Part shown: piece by piece, positions 1 through 8,856 of the stretch
Position numbering within the stretch: the stretch's first letter is position 1
Layout: the number at the start of each line of letters is the position of its first letter
NCBI GenBank assembly: GCA_965261315.1
Contig: CBDHDM010000044.1
Coordinates: 41,209-105,208 of the forward strand
Length of the DNA: 64,000 bases
Reading direction: 5' to 3'
Origin: Endozoicomonas sp965261315
Lineage (GTDB): Bacteria > Pseudomonadota > Gammaproteobacteria > Pseudomonadales > Endozoicomonadaceae
The notes under the pieces: model-generated
What the model saw: the letters and a program-made list of their open reading frames with translations, nothing else
Database searches by the model: none
What the model was told of the DNA's origin: nothing
Translations under genes and position numbers: made by a program

Positions 1-2
1 CG

Positions 3-713
3 GGAACGCAGGTGGTTAGCCAGCTCCGTTGGAACCAGACGGTGATCTACAAAAACAAAGAAGTTAATCTGAAGACCTATTTTGACAGTTATCTCGGGCC
101 TGGCGTTAAAAAGACGCTGGTCATACGAGGAGGCAAGGAGCAGAAGGTGACGGTGCTGTCTGCCCGTCTCAAGGTCAAAGCCCATGGGCAGAAGCGATTT
201 ATTATTGCCTTGAAATACGAGGGAGAGGACGACTATCGCTATCTGGCCGCCACGGATGTTTCCTGGCGTCATGATGATATTGCCCGGCTTCACACGCTGA
301 GGTGGTTGATCGAGGTCTTCTTTGAGGACTGGAAACTTCATGAAGGCTGGTGCAACAGAGCCTTGCAGCAAGGCATTGAAGGGTCTGAGCGTGGCGTGAT
401 CCTGAGCGTGCTGTGTGACCATATGTTGCTCCTTCATCCTGAACAATCTGCCCGCCTGGAACACAAGCAGCCTGCGCTTACCGTTGGCTGTCTGGTCGAA
501 AAGCTCAGAATCGATGCGTTGCTGGATATTATCCAGACAGTTGTGGAGTCAGAAAATCCTCAGGAGAAGTTCAAGAAGCTGACGGCGTCTCTGGAAGACT
601 ATCGTCCGGTGAGAGTATCCAGCAAGCATATGGCAGGCAGGGAACTGGGGAGAATGATGCCAACTGCCTCACTCAAGTACCGTTTGCCTGAATATCAAAC
701 ACTCGTGCATTAG
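3..713 (+). CDS. IS4-type transposase, C-terminal part (cut by window edge)
   Basis: The reading frame is open to the left edge, so the GTG at 12 is probably internal and the 5' part lies outside. About 235 residues of a DDE transposase are visible. The segment near residue 100 fits the R-x3-E-x6-K part of the IS4-family Y-R-E-K signature (RWLIE followed by VFFEDWK), with His where the family usually has Tyr, and supplies the third acidic catalytic residue. Family knowledge: these enzymes cut and paste the insertion sequence. The terminal inverted repeats could not be defined because the left end is missing. No internal stop or frameshift is seen in the visible part. Confident on transposase, less on the exact IS family. 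Confidence 0.8.
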   Translation, partial: GTQVVSQLRWNQTVIYKNKEVNLKTYFDSYLGPGVKKTLVIRGGKEQKVTVLSARLKVKAHGQKRFIIALKYEGEDDYRYLAATDVSWRHDDIARLHTLRWLIEVFFEDWKLHEGWCNRALQQGIEGSERGVILSVLCDHMLLLHPEQSARLEHKQPALTVGCLVEKLRIDALLDIIQTVVESENPQEKFKKLTASLEDYRPVRVSSKHMAGRELGRMMPTASLKYRLPEYQTLVH

Positions 714-1256
714 AAACTTGAGAGTCGAGTCTTACGTTTCTGGAATGAATATAAGCATAAGGCAAAAGGCACGAATCATTTAACGGTAAGTACCGTTCGG
801 AAGTTACTTGCCGGCGGTGATATCTCGCTTGAAGAAAAGTTCTGGCTATGTGATTTACTGAATCATGAGAACGAAACCGATAGCGAGATTCTGAGTGAAA
901 TGCTCGCAATAATAACCTCTCAACCCTATGAAGATTTCAATTTAAAGATCAGCTTTAAGAGGCTTGAAGTACTGATCGGCACCGAGCCAACAGAGCGTGG
1001 AAAAGTCCGTCTCGTAACACAGCAAATCAAATATCTTTCCTGGTCAGAGATATCAACACTGCTCTCAAAATTAGGCATTGACGATTTTGATAAGCTGACG
1101 GCCAAAAGCTACCAGTTCTCTGTACCCAACACAGAAATGAACCTTGAGCTTGTCAATGCCTTGAGAAGTGCAAATTATCTTGGAACCATAAAGACATCGG
1201 AAAAAAGCCAGACGATTAAAGCATATGTAAAAAGGTCAGCAATGCAGTCTGTTTGA
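714..1256 (+). pseudogene. Beheaded gene remnant directly after the transposase
   Basis: The frame of the transposase stays open from just after its TAG (711-713) to a TGA at 1254-1256, giving about 180 residues with protein-like composition. The first ATG is only at 900 (118 residues), and the 62 codons before it have no start codon with a ribosome site, so the coding signal begins abruptly at the IS end. That is what a gene truncated by IS insertion or deletion looks like. The sequence is mostly helical and charged, without recognisable catalytic motifs; I do not recognise the family. It could be the C-terminus of a large protein, or a short real gene starting at 900. Confidence 0.5.
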
Positions 1257-1508
1257 AGTTGAGACTGCACAAGCTGCTATCTGATAGGCAATTCACCTTA
1301 TATGACTCAGCCTTTTTATTCTTCTGACAGCTAAAAAGCCTGGCAAATGCGTGAGGTGGAACTCTCATACAAAAGGCAGTGTATTGTAATTATATGAAAA
1401 TCAACGCTTAGACTAATTCATTTAAGTTCCTCCATAACCGTAAATAATCAGAAACCAATTAGTAAATTCCAAGTCTATAAGGTTTTTCTGGATGACTGAG
1501 AGGTAGCT

Positions 1509-2582
1509 ATGCTTTCCGGTTCAAACCCAACCTTACATTTAACACAAGGCTCATCCTCTGAATCCCTCCATGTTGAGCAATCAAAACCATCAGACTCAGG
1601 TGAGCTGCAACTATTCTTATCAAACAAAGATGACACAAATGACGTAGAACACAGACCTGATGAGATACCACTTATTGATCGTGATGGTGACCTATCTCCG
1701 GAAGGTAACGTTTTACCCAAAGTTGGTTTCAGACCAAACAGTGCACCTATGGCCGTCACTGAAGACCTTTCCAACCCGGGGTCTCCTGCTCACGCTGCAG
1801 CAACGCCATCTTCAAGTCATCAGGCTGTTCCGGATGAAACTGCACCGAAAAATGATTCCAATATCTCGAAGATTGCACAAGGCGATTCCATATTAGAAGC
1901 AAGACCTATTAAGGCAATTGAAACGCTCCCAATGGACGAGAATAAAGTTGCGATGATGTTTCACTTGACTGGGAAAACTGCAGGCCCTAGTGCTGATGAC
2001 CATACCTTTCAATTCAGCTCAGACAGCGGTCGGGAAAAGACGATAGCAAGAGATTTGGAAGGCAGGTACAGATTATCTATTGAGTCTGGGGATATGTCAG
2101 ATCCTACAAAGGATAAGATACACATAGGTTACATTCCCTTTTATGCTCCTGCAAAATCTCCTCACGTAGCGAGTCAAAACCCTATCCCCATAGAATTTGA
2201 CCCTGAGAACAACCAATACTTCATGAACATTGATTTTCAAAAAAAGGCTTATCATGTTGCTGCGTATTTATCACCCATTCCAACTAGCACTGGAGTGAAA
2301 GTTTCTCTTTCCATGACTCGTGTATCCGGCTTACCAGAGAAACCATCACCCACATCGGAAAACAATCCCTCAGAAGCTAAAGACAAAGAAGCCTCCGCTT
2401 CAGGCTCACAACCAGATGTAACAGGAAGCAAGGTAGCCTCTGAAGATGACATTGTCGAGCTGCCAAAAGCCCCAGAGACAGATGTTGAAGAACCCAGAAA
2501 TGACTCATCTCTATTTAGCTGCTGTGGTTTTACAGGTATTAGAGAACGAATGACTAAACATCATCCAGCAGCCGGAACATAA
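1509..2582 (+). CDS. Unknown effector-like protein, 357 aa
   Basis: I do not recognise this protein. It starts at ATG 1509, preceded by a GAGAGGTAG ribosome site. Residues 1-130 are Ser/Pro/Asp/Glu-rich and probably disordered. Residues about 140-270 look like a compact beta-rich domain with alternating hydrophobics. Residues 275-330 are again Ser/Pro/Glu-rich. The C-terminus carries a SLFSCCGF motif and a short basic tail. No Sec signal peptide or membrane helix is present. Disordered flanks around one domain and a paired-Cys tail resemble secreted effectors of host-associated bacteria, but that is inference only. It stands alone, with an IS scar upstream and a convergent yqcC-type gene downstream. 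Confidence 0.6.
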   Translation: MLSGSNPTLHLTQGSSSESLHVEQSKPSDSGELQLFLSNKDDTNDVEHRPDEIPLIDRDGDLSPEGNVLPKVGFRPNSAPMAVTEDLSNPGSPAHAAATPSSSHQAVPDETAPKNDSNISKIAQGDSILEARPIKAIETLPMDENKVAMMFHLTGKTAGPSADDHTFQFSSDSGREKTIARDLEGRYRLSIESGDMSDPTKDKIHIGYIPFYAPAKSPHVASQNPIPIEFDPENNQYFMNIDFQKKAYHVAAYLSPIPTSTGVKVSLSMTRVSGLPEKPSPTSENNPSEAKDKEASASGSQPDVTGSKVASEDDIVELPKAPETDVEEPRNDSSLFSCCGFTGIRERMTKHHPAAGT

Positions 2583-2635
2583 GATTCTGCGTTGTCCGCT
2601 GATGCCATAAAGTCGTTGACCTGTATAGCAGCAGC

Positions 2636-2947
2636 TCAACTCATCAACTCATCAAACTGCTCAATAATCAGCAAGAGTTTTTCCCTTTCAAGACGCTCAA
2701 TCGTCAAAGCTTCTTCCGCATAGGATTTGATGTTAGATCCTTTTGGCAAACGCCCACCACTATCGATGATAGCCTGAACGCGGGGAACAAAGATCCACTG
2801 TAACCACTGACTGAACGCCATGGTATCCATACAAAAGGGAGTGGTACTGGCCATGGCTTCAACCGGGGGGGGCATCGGAAGCCAGACATCCTGTCTGCGC
2901 AGCTCTACTTCTATCGCTTCCAGTAAAATAATAACGTCTTTAGACAT
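2636..2947 (-). CDS. yqcC: YqcC family protein (DUF446)
   Basis: About 103 residues starting MSKDVIILLEAIEVELRRQ. The longer frame to 3022 is not used here because its extra 25 residues do not fit the family and overlap the upstream gene. The conserved block TTPFCMDTMAFSQWLQWIFVPR is the hallmark of the YqcC/DUF446 family (compare the E. coli FFMDTMEPLEWLQWVLIPR region). The function of the family is unknown; in enterobacteria it sits beside the pseudouridine synthase truC. Here it follows the TPR lipoprotein and mrcB on the same strand, 16 bp downstream, and is probably co-transcribed with them. Confidence 0.8.
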   Translation of the reverse strand: MSKDVIILLEAIEVELRRQDVWLPMPPPVEAMASTTPFCMDTMAFSQWLQWIFVPRVQAIIDSGGRLPKGSNIKSYAEEALTIERLEREKLLLIIEQFDELMS

Positions 2948-2963
2948 CTCAGCTATTTGCTCT

Positions 2964-3392
2964 TTAATACAATGTACGTAACAGATGATTGATTTTACGT
3001 TCCAGAATAAAGCCCGGGCCAAGACTCAGAGCCCGTTCTGCCAGTTGGCGGGATTGTTCTGGGCGACCCTGGCCCTGCCTGAGTAAAGCCAACTGGTAAT
3101 ACACTTCCGGAGCTGTCGGGCTGATTCGCATCGCCCGTCCGAGTGTACTTTCTGCTTCGTCCAACCTGCCTGCCTCTCTGGCATTCCAGGCCTGATTCAG
3201 CAGAGTACCCAAGGCATCCTGACGCTGTTCGTAGGGAGATGAGGTAACGGGCTGGTCTTCCTGCTGTATCAGCACAGGCGTGGAACATCCGGCCAGAACC
3301 CCAGTTAACGCCAACACAATCAGGCCTTTCCTGGCAAAGCTCTCTTTCTTTAAGCAGGAAGCTATAAATTGAGGGGGAATGTAATACTTCAT
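2964..3392 (-). CDS. TPR-repeat lipoprotein downstream of mrcB
   Basis: 142 residues. A basic, hydrophobic N-terminus ends in a lipobox (LAGC, Cys36), so the mature protein should be a lipoprotein; the residue after Cys is Ser, which favours the outer membrane. Residues about 65-135 hold two helical repeats of tetratricopeptide type (NAREAGRLDEAESTLGRA and LALLRQGQGRPEQSRQLAERA). Its ATG overlaps the mrcB stop codon (ATGA, 4 bp), so translation is coupled to PBP1b. Pseudomonads have a similar TPR gene next to mrcB. A role in peptidoglycan synthase assembly is plausible from context but unproven. Confidence 0.8.
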   Translation of the reverse strand: MKYYIPPQFIASCLKKESFARKGLIVLALTGVLAGCSTPVLIQQEDQPVTSSPYEQRQDALGTLLNQAWNAREAGRLDEAESTLGRAMRISPTAPEVYYQLALLRQGQGRPEQSRQLAERALSLGPGFILERKINHLLRTLY

Positions 3393-5722
3393 TCAAACCA
3401 CGCTTTAATCTTGTCAAACAGATTGTCTTTCACATCTGCCTTACAACCGGCATAAGCCTGTGGCTCAGACCCTTTAATATATGGCATTTGCAGGGCACCT
3501 TCACAGTAGCGATGGCTTCGACCATTTGCTGTGGGATTGACCCAGATGCTCGTTAGATTACTGGCATCCAGTGACGTAACCGATTGAACCGGAACATTCG
3601 ACATAAAGTTACCCCAGATTTTCAGAGCACCGCTGCTGCCAGTCAGTTTCGTTGGGCTGTTGTCATCATGGCCAATCCAGGTAACCGCCACCAGGTCACC
3701 GGAGTAACCAGCGAACCAGCTGTCCCTCAGGTCATTGGTAGTTCCTGTTTTGCCACCCAGCGCGATACCGGGTTTAACATACTGGTAGACTCTTCGCCCG
3801 GTACCTTCCTTCATCACAATACCCAGAGCAGTACGTAGTAATTCCATGTGAGCAGGCTCAAAAGCACGCTCTACTGAGAGACTGTAACGGCTTAAAGGTT
3901 TACCCTGACTGTCCACCACGGCATCTATTGCCCGCAGCGGCATACGGAACCCCCCACTGGCAATGGTCTGATACATTTTGGCAACCTCAATAGGGGCCAT
4001 TGACGGCGAGCCCAGCAACACCGAGGGATAAGGCGGAAGATCCTGATCAATACCCAGTCTTTTCAGAGTATCCAGTACCGATGACAAACCGACCGCCATG
4101 CCGGTATTGGCTGCTGCCTGATTATAGGATTTAGCCAAAGCAAGGTAGAGTGGCACCTGCCCGTGGGATTCACGGCTATAGTTCTGAGGCTCCCAGTAGC
4201 CTCCACGACCATCACTGATTTTCACCGGTGTATCACTGACTGGCGTGGTCAGTGTGTACTGGTTTGGTCGCTCCAGTGCCGTAAGATAAATAGCCGGTTT
4301 CAATAAAGAACCTACCGGCCTGCGAGCCTCAATAGCACGGTTGAATCCGGCATAGCCAGGGTTTCGATCACCCACAATGGCGAGCAGATCACCCGTCTGG
4401 GCAGAGCTGACCACCATGGCTCCCTGAAGTTGATTATCCTTACCCAGAGCTTTTAAGGTGCTAGTAACACTTTTCTGAGCTTCCCGCTGAATCACTGGAT
4501 CCAGATTGGTAAAGATTCTCAGGCCCTCACTGGTCAGATCCTTCTCGTCATAATCCTTTCGCAGCTGTTCTTTAACCATATCGATATAAGCAGGAAAATC
4601 ATTGGTGCTAACCAGTTCACGACTGACAACGCCCAATGGCAATTTCTTGGAACGCTCTACTTCAGCAACCGGAACGATGGAACGCTCCGCCAGCACATCA
4701 AGTACCAGGTTGCGTCGCTCAAGGACACGTTCCGGGTATCGTCTCGGGTCGTAATAAGATGGGCCTTTGACAATAGCCACCAGCAGCGCCGTACGAGCAA
4801 GGTTTAGCTCCTGAAGGGGCTGGGCAAAGTAAAACTGGCTGGCTAGACCAAAGCCATGAATCGCCCTGCGACCATGCTGCCCCAGATAAACCTCATTTAA
4901 ATAGGTCTCAAGAATCTCTTCTTTGCCGTAATGCAGCTCAAGCAGAAGCGCCATCATCGCTTCTTTGCCTTTTCGAACCAATGTACGCTCGTTGGTCAAA
5001 AAGAAGTTTTTAACCAGCTGCTGAGTGATAGTACTTCCCCCCTGAACAACACTACCGGCTTTCAGGTTGGCAACCATGGCCCGGGCAATGGACGTGGGCG
5101 AAATACCAGGATGGTCGTAATAATCCCTGTCTTCGATCGCCAGCAGAGCAGGGATCAGGTAACTGGGGGTCTGGGAAGTTCGAATCAACAATCGATCTTC
5201 ATAGCTTGCCGGGTAAATCCCTCCGATCGGCTGAGGGTCCAGTCTCAGCAGTGGCAGGCTTTTACCGTCCCGCCCCCCCAAACGCACAACTTCACTACCC
5301 TGAAAGTCAACTTTTACATAGCGGGATGGCTCTGAACCATCAGGAAAGTGGAAGCCGCGGCTATAGATGACAAACTGATTACCATTTCTGGCATAAGTGC
5401 CAGGCCGACTAACATCCCGGACCGCCTGATACCCCTGACGCTTAAGTTGAGACTGGAGATCACTGGGGGTAATGAGCCTGCCAGCATACAGTTCCATCGG
5501 GCGTGCAAATACCTTGGCCGGTATTGCCCACTTTTTACCTTCAAACTGCTTGGTGACCACAGCATCCAGATAGACAGCATAAGCAGAAACCAGAACCACC
5601 AGTGTCAAGCCAAGCTTGAACATAATGGATTTCCATGGCACCGGATTTCCCTGTTTTTTCTTCGAGGATGATTTGGTTTTTTTGGCAGATTGGCCTTTTT
5701 TAGTCGTCGATTTCTTTACCAT
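3389..5722 (-). CDS. mrcB: Penicillin-binding protein 1B
   Basis: Bifunctional class A PBP that polymerises and cross-links peptidoglycan at the outer face of the inner membrane. It has 777 residues, in the normal range. A Lys/Ser-rich cytoplasmic tail (1-30) is followed by one transmembrane helix (about 34-54) and a UB2H-like region. The glycosyltransferase domain has catalytic Glu197 in AIEDRDYYDHPGIS and the QGGSTITQQ motif at 227-235. The transpeptidase has SLLK (Ser472), SYN (532-534) and KTGT (658-661), so both activities look intact. The gene leads an operon with the TPR lipoprotein and yqcC. The 130 bp between it and the divergent kinase gene should hold both promoters. Confidence 0.96.
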   Translation of the reverse strand: MVKKSTTKKGQSAKKTKSSSKKKQGNPVPWKSIMFKLGLTLVVLVSAYAVYLDAVVTKQFEGKKWAIPAKVFARPMELYAGRLITPSDLQSQLKRQGYQAVRDVSRPGTYARNGNQFVIYSRGFHFPDGSEPSRYVKVDFQGSEVVRLGGRDGKSLPLLRLDPQPIGGIYPASYEDRLLIRTSQTPSYLIPALLAIEDRDYYDHPGISPTSIARAMVANLKAGSVVQGGSTITQQLVKNFFLTNERTLVRKGKEAMMALLLELHYGKEEILETYLNEVYLGQHGRRAIHGFGLASQFYFAQPLQELNLARTALLVAIVKGPSYYDPRRYPERVLERRNLVLDVLAERSIVPVAEVERSKKLPLGVVSRELVSTNDFPAYIDMVKEQLRKDYDEKDLTSEGLRIFTNLDPVIQREAQKSVTSTLKALGKDNQLQGAMVVSSAQTGDLLAIVGDRNPGYAGFNRAIEARRPVGSLLKPAIYLTALERPNQYTLTTPVSDTPVKISDGRGGYWEPQNYSRESHGQVPLYLALAKSYNQAAANTGMAVGLSSVLDTLKRLGIDQDLPPYPSVLLGSPSMAPIEVAKMYQTIASGGFRMPLRAIDAVVDSQGKPLSRYSLSVERAFEPAHMELLRTALGIVMKEGTGRRVYQYVKPGIALGGKTGTTNDLRDSWFAGYSGDLVAVTWIGHDDNSPTKLTGSSGALKIWGNFMSNVPVQSVTSLDASNLTSIWVNPTANGRSHRYCEGALQMPYIKGSEPQAYAGCKADVKDNLFDKIKAWFE

Positions 5723-5855
5723 GCGGGCGATTATACGCTAGAGCCTGCTGATGATCTTTTGCGGAAAACGAAAATTGCAGGATATTGACTCTATTTTTTT
5801 ATTTACAGGCCCGTATAGGCGTCGTTATCACCTCTTAATCCAAGGTAGTTGATCA

Positions 5856-6470
5856 ATGCCCCTGCCAATTGACGAAAAGTGGCTCTATGAACCCACTGAG
5901 CTAACCCAAAGCGCCACACCCTTTCTGGTTATCATGATGGGGCTATCGGGTTCAGGAAAAAGTACTGCCAGCGGGATGATCGCCCACGAGTTTCAGGCCG
6001 CCTGGGTATGCGCCGATGTGGTCAGGAAGCGTCTCTACGGTTTGAGACCAGAACAATCTTCCAAAGCAGCAGGCCTGAATATTTACTCCCCTGCCGCTCA
6101 TAAAAAGACATTCACCCAAATGGGCTCTCTGGCTCACACTCTGCTGGAATCGGGTTATTCGGTCATTCTTGATTCTGCAGCTCTGCGTGCCATAAATCGT
6201 CAACAATTTATCGACATTGCAAAAAATCTCGAGACTACCTGCGCAATTGTCTACTGCAAGGCGCAGGAAGGCACAATTAATGAGAGGCTCTGCAACCGGC
6301 TAAAGAAGCCCGGAGCCCCCTCCGAAGCGACTGTTGATATCATGAAACAGCAGCTGGATTGGCTGGAAGAGCCCTGTTCAATAGACGCCCCTCTTCTAAT
6401 ATCACTCAATACCGATCATCTATTTTGGCAGGACGAGTTAAAAAGACAGCTGGAACGCTATGGAATTTGA
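5856..6470 (+). CDS. P-loop kinase-like protein (AAA_33 type)
   Basis: 204 residues with a textbook Walker A, GLSGSGKST, near residues 29-37, followed by an AxVVRKRLYG stretch typical of small-molecule kinases of the gluconokinase/AAA_33 group. The middle (SVILDSAAL) supplies the Walker B-like strand. Such domains phosphorylate small metabolites or sugars and in other bacteria are often fused to an aminoglycoside-phosphotransferase-like domain; here it stands alone. The substrate cannot be told. It is divergent from mrcB and followed by a small TfoX-domain gene 167 bp downstream. Confidence 0.75.
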   Translation: MPLPIDEKWLYEPTELTQSATPFLVIMMGLSGSGKSTASGMIAHEFQAAWVCADVVRKRLYGLRPEQSSKAAGLNIYSPAAHKKTFTQMGSLAHTLLESGYSVILDSAALRAINRQQFIDIAKNLETTCAIVYCKAQEGTINERLCNRLKKPGAPSEATVDIMKQQLDWLEEPCSIDAPLLISLNTDHLFWQDELKRQLERYGI

Positions 6471-6637
6471 TAGGTAGTACCATTAAGGCGTCAAATTATC
6501 ATTGCTTCGGTAATAACTGATAACTCTATGGGAGGACCTCAAAAGTCTGGTCTATTCTTAAGAGAAAATGACTTCTGACTTTCAATAATCATGCTGTCTC
6601 TGGTACGGACGCTAGAGTTGAGTTAGGGATCCAGTAA

Positions 6638-6904
6638 ATGGCAACTGATCTGATCGAATTAAAAAACCTTGGCAAAACATCCGTACAATGGTTGAACGCT
6701 GTTGGCATCAGAACCCTTGAACAACTTCATGAAGTTGGTTCTGTTGCAGCCTATTGCAAAGTCCGTGACCGGGGGTTCAAAGTTTCGAAAGTATTGCTCT
6801 ACGCACTTGAAGGCGCTCTTATCGGAGCCCACTGGAATGACCTGGACCCTGATTACAAAGCCCGCCTGCTTGAGGCTGTAGAAGACAGTCCCCCTGTGCT
6901 GTAA
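6638..6904 (+). CDS. TfoX C-terminal domain protein
   Basis: 88 residues that match only the C-terminal half of TfoX/Sxy: LKNLGKTSVQWLNAVGI near the start, then a conserved LYALEGALIGAHWNDL block. That domain is a helix-hairpin-helix-like fold. Full TfoX proteins activate competence genes with CRP; stand-alone C-domains are common in marine gammaproteobacteria and have no assigned role. The gene is monocistronic with a convergent moeB-like gene 24 bp downstream. Whether it affects competence here is unknown. Confidence 0.8.
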   Translation: MATDLIELKNLGKTSVQWLNAVGIRTLEQLHEVGSVAAYCKVRDRGFKVSKVLLYALEGALIGAHWNDLDPDYKARLLEAVEDSPPVL

Positions 6905-6928
6905 CCTCTTCAACAATCGTAAGCTTAT

Positions 6929-7678
6929 TTATCTATCATGACCGCAGACAGGGCAATCCGGGTCTGCCTGCAGTCCCATTGTCTGCCACTCCATGGTCAT
7001 GGCATCAAAGATCATCAACCGACCATGTAACGTCTTTCCAAAGCCGGTGATCAGCTTGATCGTTTCCAGAGCCTGCATTGTGCCAATAGTACCCACTACC
7101 GGCCCCAGTATTCCGGATTCTGAGCAGCTGAGGTTTTCATTGCTTTGTTCATCATAAAGACAGCGGTAGCAGGGAGCATCTGGCTGTCGGCGATCATAAA
7201 CGGACAACTGCCCATTAAGCCTAATGGCCGCCCCGCTCACTAATGGAACGCCAGCCCTGACACAGGCAGCATTGATCGCAAAACGGCTGGAAAAGTTATC
7301 GGTACAATCCAGAACCACGGTTGCTTTACTCACCTGTTCGAACAGAGCTTCACCTTCCAGACGGTCTTCCACGACCTCAAATTCAACACCTCCGTTTATT
7401 GCAGACAACCGGTTTTTTGCAGCTTCTGCTTTTGGAGTACCCTGATCAAGGCTGGAATAAAGCAATTGTCTCTGTAAGTTCGTGGTATCCACCGTATCCG
7501 GATCCACCAGCACCATCTGTCCAACTCCAGCAGCTGCCAGATACTGTGCTGCCGGGCAGCCAAGCCCCCCCAAACCAAGAATTAAAACTCTGGCCTCCAG
7601 CAACCGCTCCTGCCCCTCAATATCAATCTGAGGAAGCATGATTTGTCGACTATAGCGGAGTAACTGCTCATCATTCAT
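6929..7678 (-). CDS. moeB: MoeB/ThiF-family adenylyltransferase
   Basis: E1-like enzyme that adenylates the C-terminal Gly-Gly of a small sulfur carrier (MoaD or ThiS) at the start of molybdopterin or thiamine sulfur transfer. 249 residues, the usual size. The Rossmann motif is LGLGGLGCPAAQYL near 34-47, the ATP-binding stretch is VDPDTVDTTNLQRQLLY, and two CxxC pairs (CYRC and CPVC) bind structural zinc. It lies 23 bp downstream of gcvH on the same strand. The symbol is the best guess; ThiF or HesA cannot be excluded because no thiS, moaD or moaE gene is in the window. Confidence 0.85.
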   Translation of the reverse strand: MNDEQLLRYSRQIMLPQIDIEGQERLLEARVLILGLGGLGCPAAQYLAAAGVGQMVLVDPDTVDTTNLQRQLLYSSLDQGTPKAEAAKNRLSAINGGVEFEVVEDRLEGEALFEQVSKATVVLDCTDNFSSRFAINAACVRAGVPLVSGAAIRLNGQLSVYDRRQPDAPCYRCLYDEQSNENLSCSESGILGPVVGTIGTMQALETIKLITGFGKTLHGRLMIFDAMTMEWQTMGLQADPDCPVCGHDR

Positions 7679-7701
7679 GGCCGGTCAAAGTCCTTATAAA
7701 A

Positions 7702-8094
7702 TTAAGCTTCTGACTCGACGAACTCTGCATAGGCTTCTGCATCCAGCAGATCACCCAGCTCACCATCATCCTTCAACTTCATTTTGAAGAACCAGCCGTC
7801 ATTATATGGGTCACTATTGACGGTTTCCGGAGCGTCTTCCAGTGTCCCGTTTATTTCAACAATTTCACCAGTCAACGGTGCATAGATCTCAGAAGCCGCT
7901 TTTACAGACTCTACAGCCCCCGCTTCATCACCAGCACCAAGAACAGTACTCGGCTCAGGCAACTCAACAAATACGACATCCCCCAATGACTCCTGGGCGT
8001 GATCAGTAATACCAATGGTGACGGTTCCGTCTTCTTCCAACCTGACCCATTCGTGGGAACGCAGATACCGTAACTCAGAAGGTATGTTGCTCAT
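7702..8094 (-). CDS. gcvH: Glycine cleavage system H protein
   Basis: 130-residue lipoyl carrier that shuttles the aminomethyl group between the P, T and L proteins of glycine cleavage. The lipoylated lysine is Lys65 in VESVKAASEIYAPLTGE, and the N-terminal RYLRSHEWV is typical. No gcvP or gcvT is in the window, so the subunits are split across the genome here. It begins 23 bp upstream of moeB and probably shares its transcript. A 7-bp perfect hairpin lies just upstream (8120-8137). Confidence 0.95.
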   Translation of the reverse strand: MSNIPSELRYLRSHEWVRLEEDGTVTIGITDHAQESLGDVVFVELPEPSTVLGAGDEAGAVESVKAASEIYAPLTGEIVEINGTLEDAPETVNSDPYNDGWFFKMKLKDDGELGDLLDAEAYAEFVESEA

Positions 8095-8451
8095 CTAATA
8101 ATCCTCGGTCGACTGTCTGTAATGCTGAAAAGCATTAGGTTCCTATCTCATTATCCCCCTCCCAGAAGACAAAAAGATGAACTCAAATACTTCTCGTTGA
8201 CTCATGGCTTTTTTCAAGCTCATGGCTGACTGGCACGAGCATTCTAACGAGTTTAATGTGAAGTTTACATAGCACTGCTTCGGTTAACCAACCGAACTAT
8301 TGATATTAGGCGAACAGTACTGTCGAGCACCTGTCAGCTATATACAAAAGCTCACTGCCTGTGCAAGACTGAAATGGTGTAGTGAAAGGGCAAGGTAGCC
8401 CACACTGAGTAATATGCCATAAGCGATCGTGGCATTGATTTATAACGGAAA
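8095..8451. other. Intergenic region upstream of gcvH with two short hairpins
   Basis: No convincing gene is seen. It holds two perfect short inverted repeats: TAATGCT/AGCATTA around GAAA at 8120-8137, 26 bp before gcvH, and TTCGGTT/AACCGAA around AACC at 8279-8296. A 9-bp direct repeat, CTCATGGCT, occurs at 8201 and 8219. I looked for a glycine riboswitch in front of gcvH and did not find its conserved core. The right end (about 8340-8451) should contain the missing 5' part of the DinB-like gene but has stops in all three frames. Confidence 0.5.
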
Positions 8452-8856
8452 GTGATAAGGTTCAAGGTCGAATGTCACTACAAGTGCTTTTTTGCAGGGC
8501 TGGAAAGTAAACAAATTAACTATGATGAGCGAAAAAGGGACACTGAGTATGAGGTTAATCTTGCTTCAGCATTAAGAACATTGCTGAATATCACACACCA
8601 ATTAGCCAGTCTGGCAAACACTCCCTCGGCAAGTATAAACCTGGCATTCAGTGCTACTATTGACATGAATGGAAGTACTGTCTCACTGGAGTCATCCCTG
8701 GTACGGGAACTGCTGTTTTTACAAAGTCATACAACGCACCACATGGCTCCAATCAACCTGCTGTTTCACGTATCAGGTAATGAACCACCAAAAAACCTTG
8801 GTGTAACCACCTCTACACTGATCTACCGAAAGCAGCAGGTGATGCCTTCTGATTAG
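8452..8856 (+). pseudogene. DinB-superfamily protein lacking its N-terminus
   Basis: The readable part starts at a GTG without a clear ribosome site. HYKCFFAGLES..INYDERKRDTEYEVN and ELLFLQSHTTHHMAPI match a family of about 170-180-residue DinB-like four-helix proteins whose histidines bind metal. In that family a first helix plus a SIGQHVRHV-type stretch precedes HYxxFF; here only a degraded VIRFKVECHY is left, and the DNA before it has stops in every frame. The third metal-site histidines (HTTHH) are kept. I read it as a truncated gene, possibly still expressed. It converges on the broken acyltransferase with a 4-bp overlap. Confidence 0.5.

Noticed and set aside
8095..8260. Glycine riboswitch upstream of gcvH
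   Set aside because: The position is right, but the conserved core (GGAGAG with ACCGAAGG-type elements) is not found on the minus strand; only GGGAGGGG and ACCGAGG fragments occur without the paired stems.
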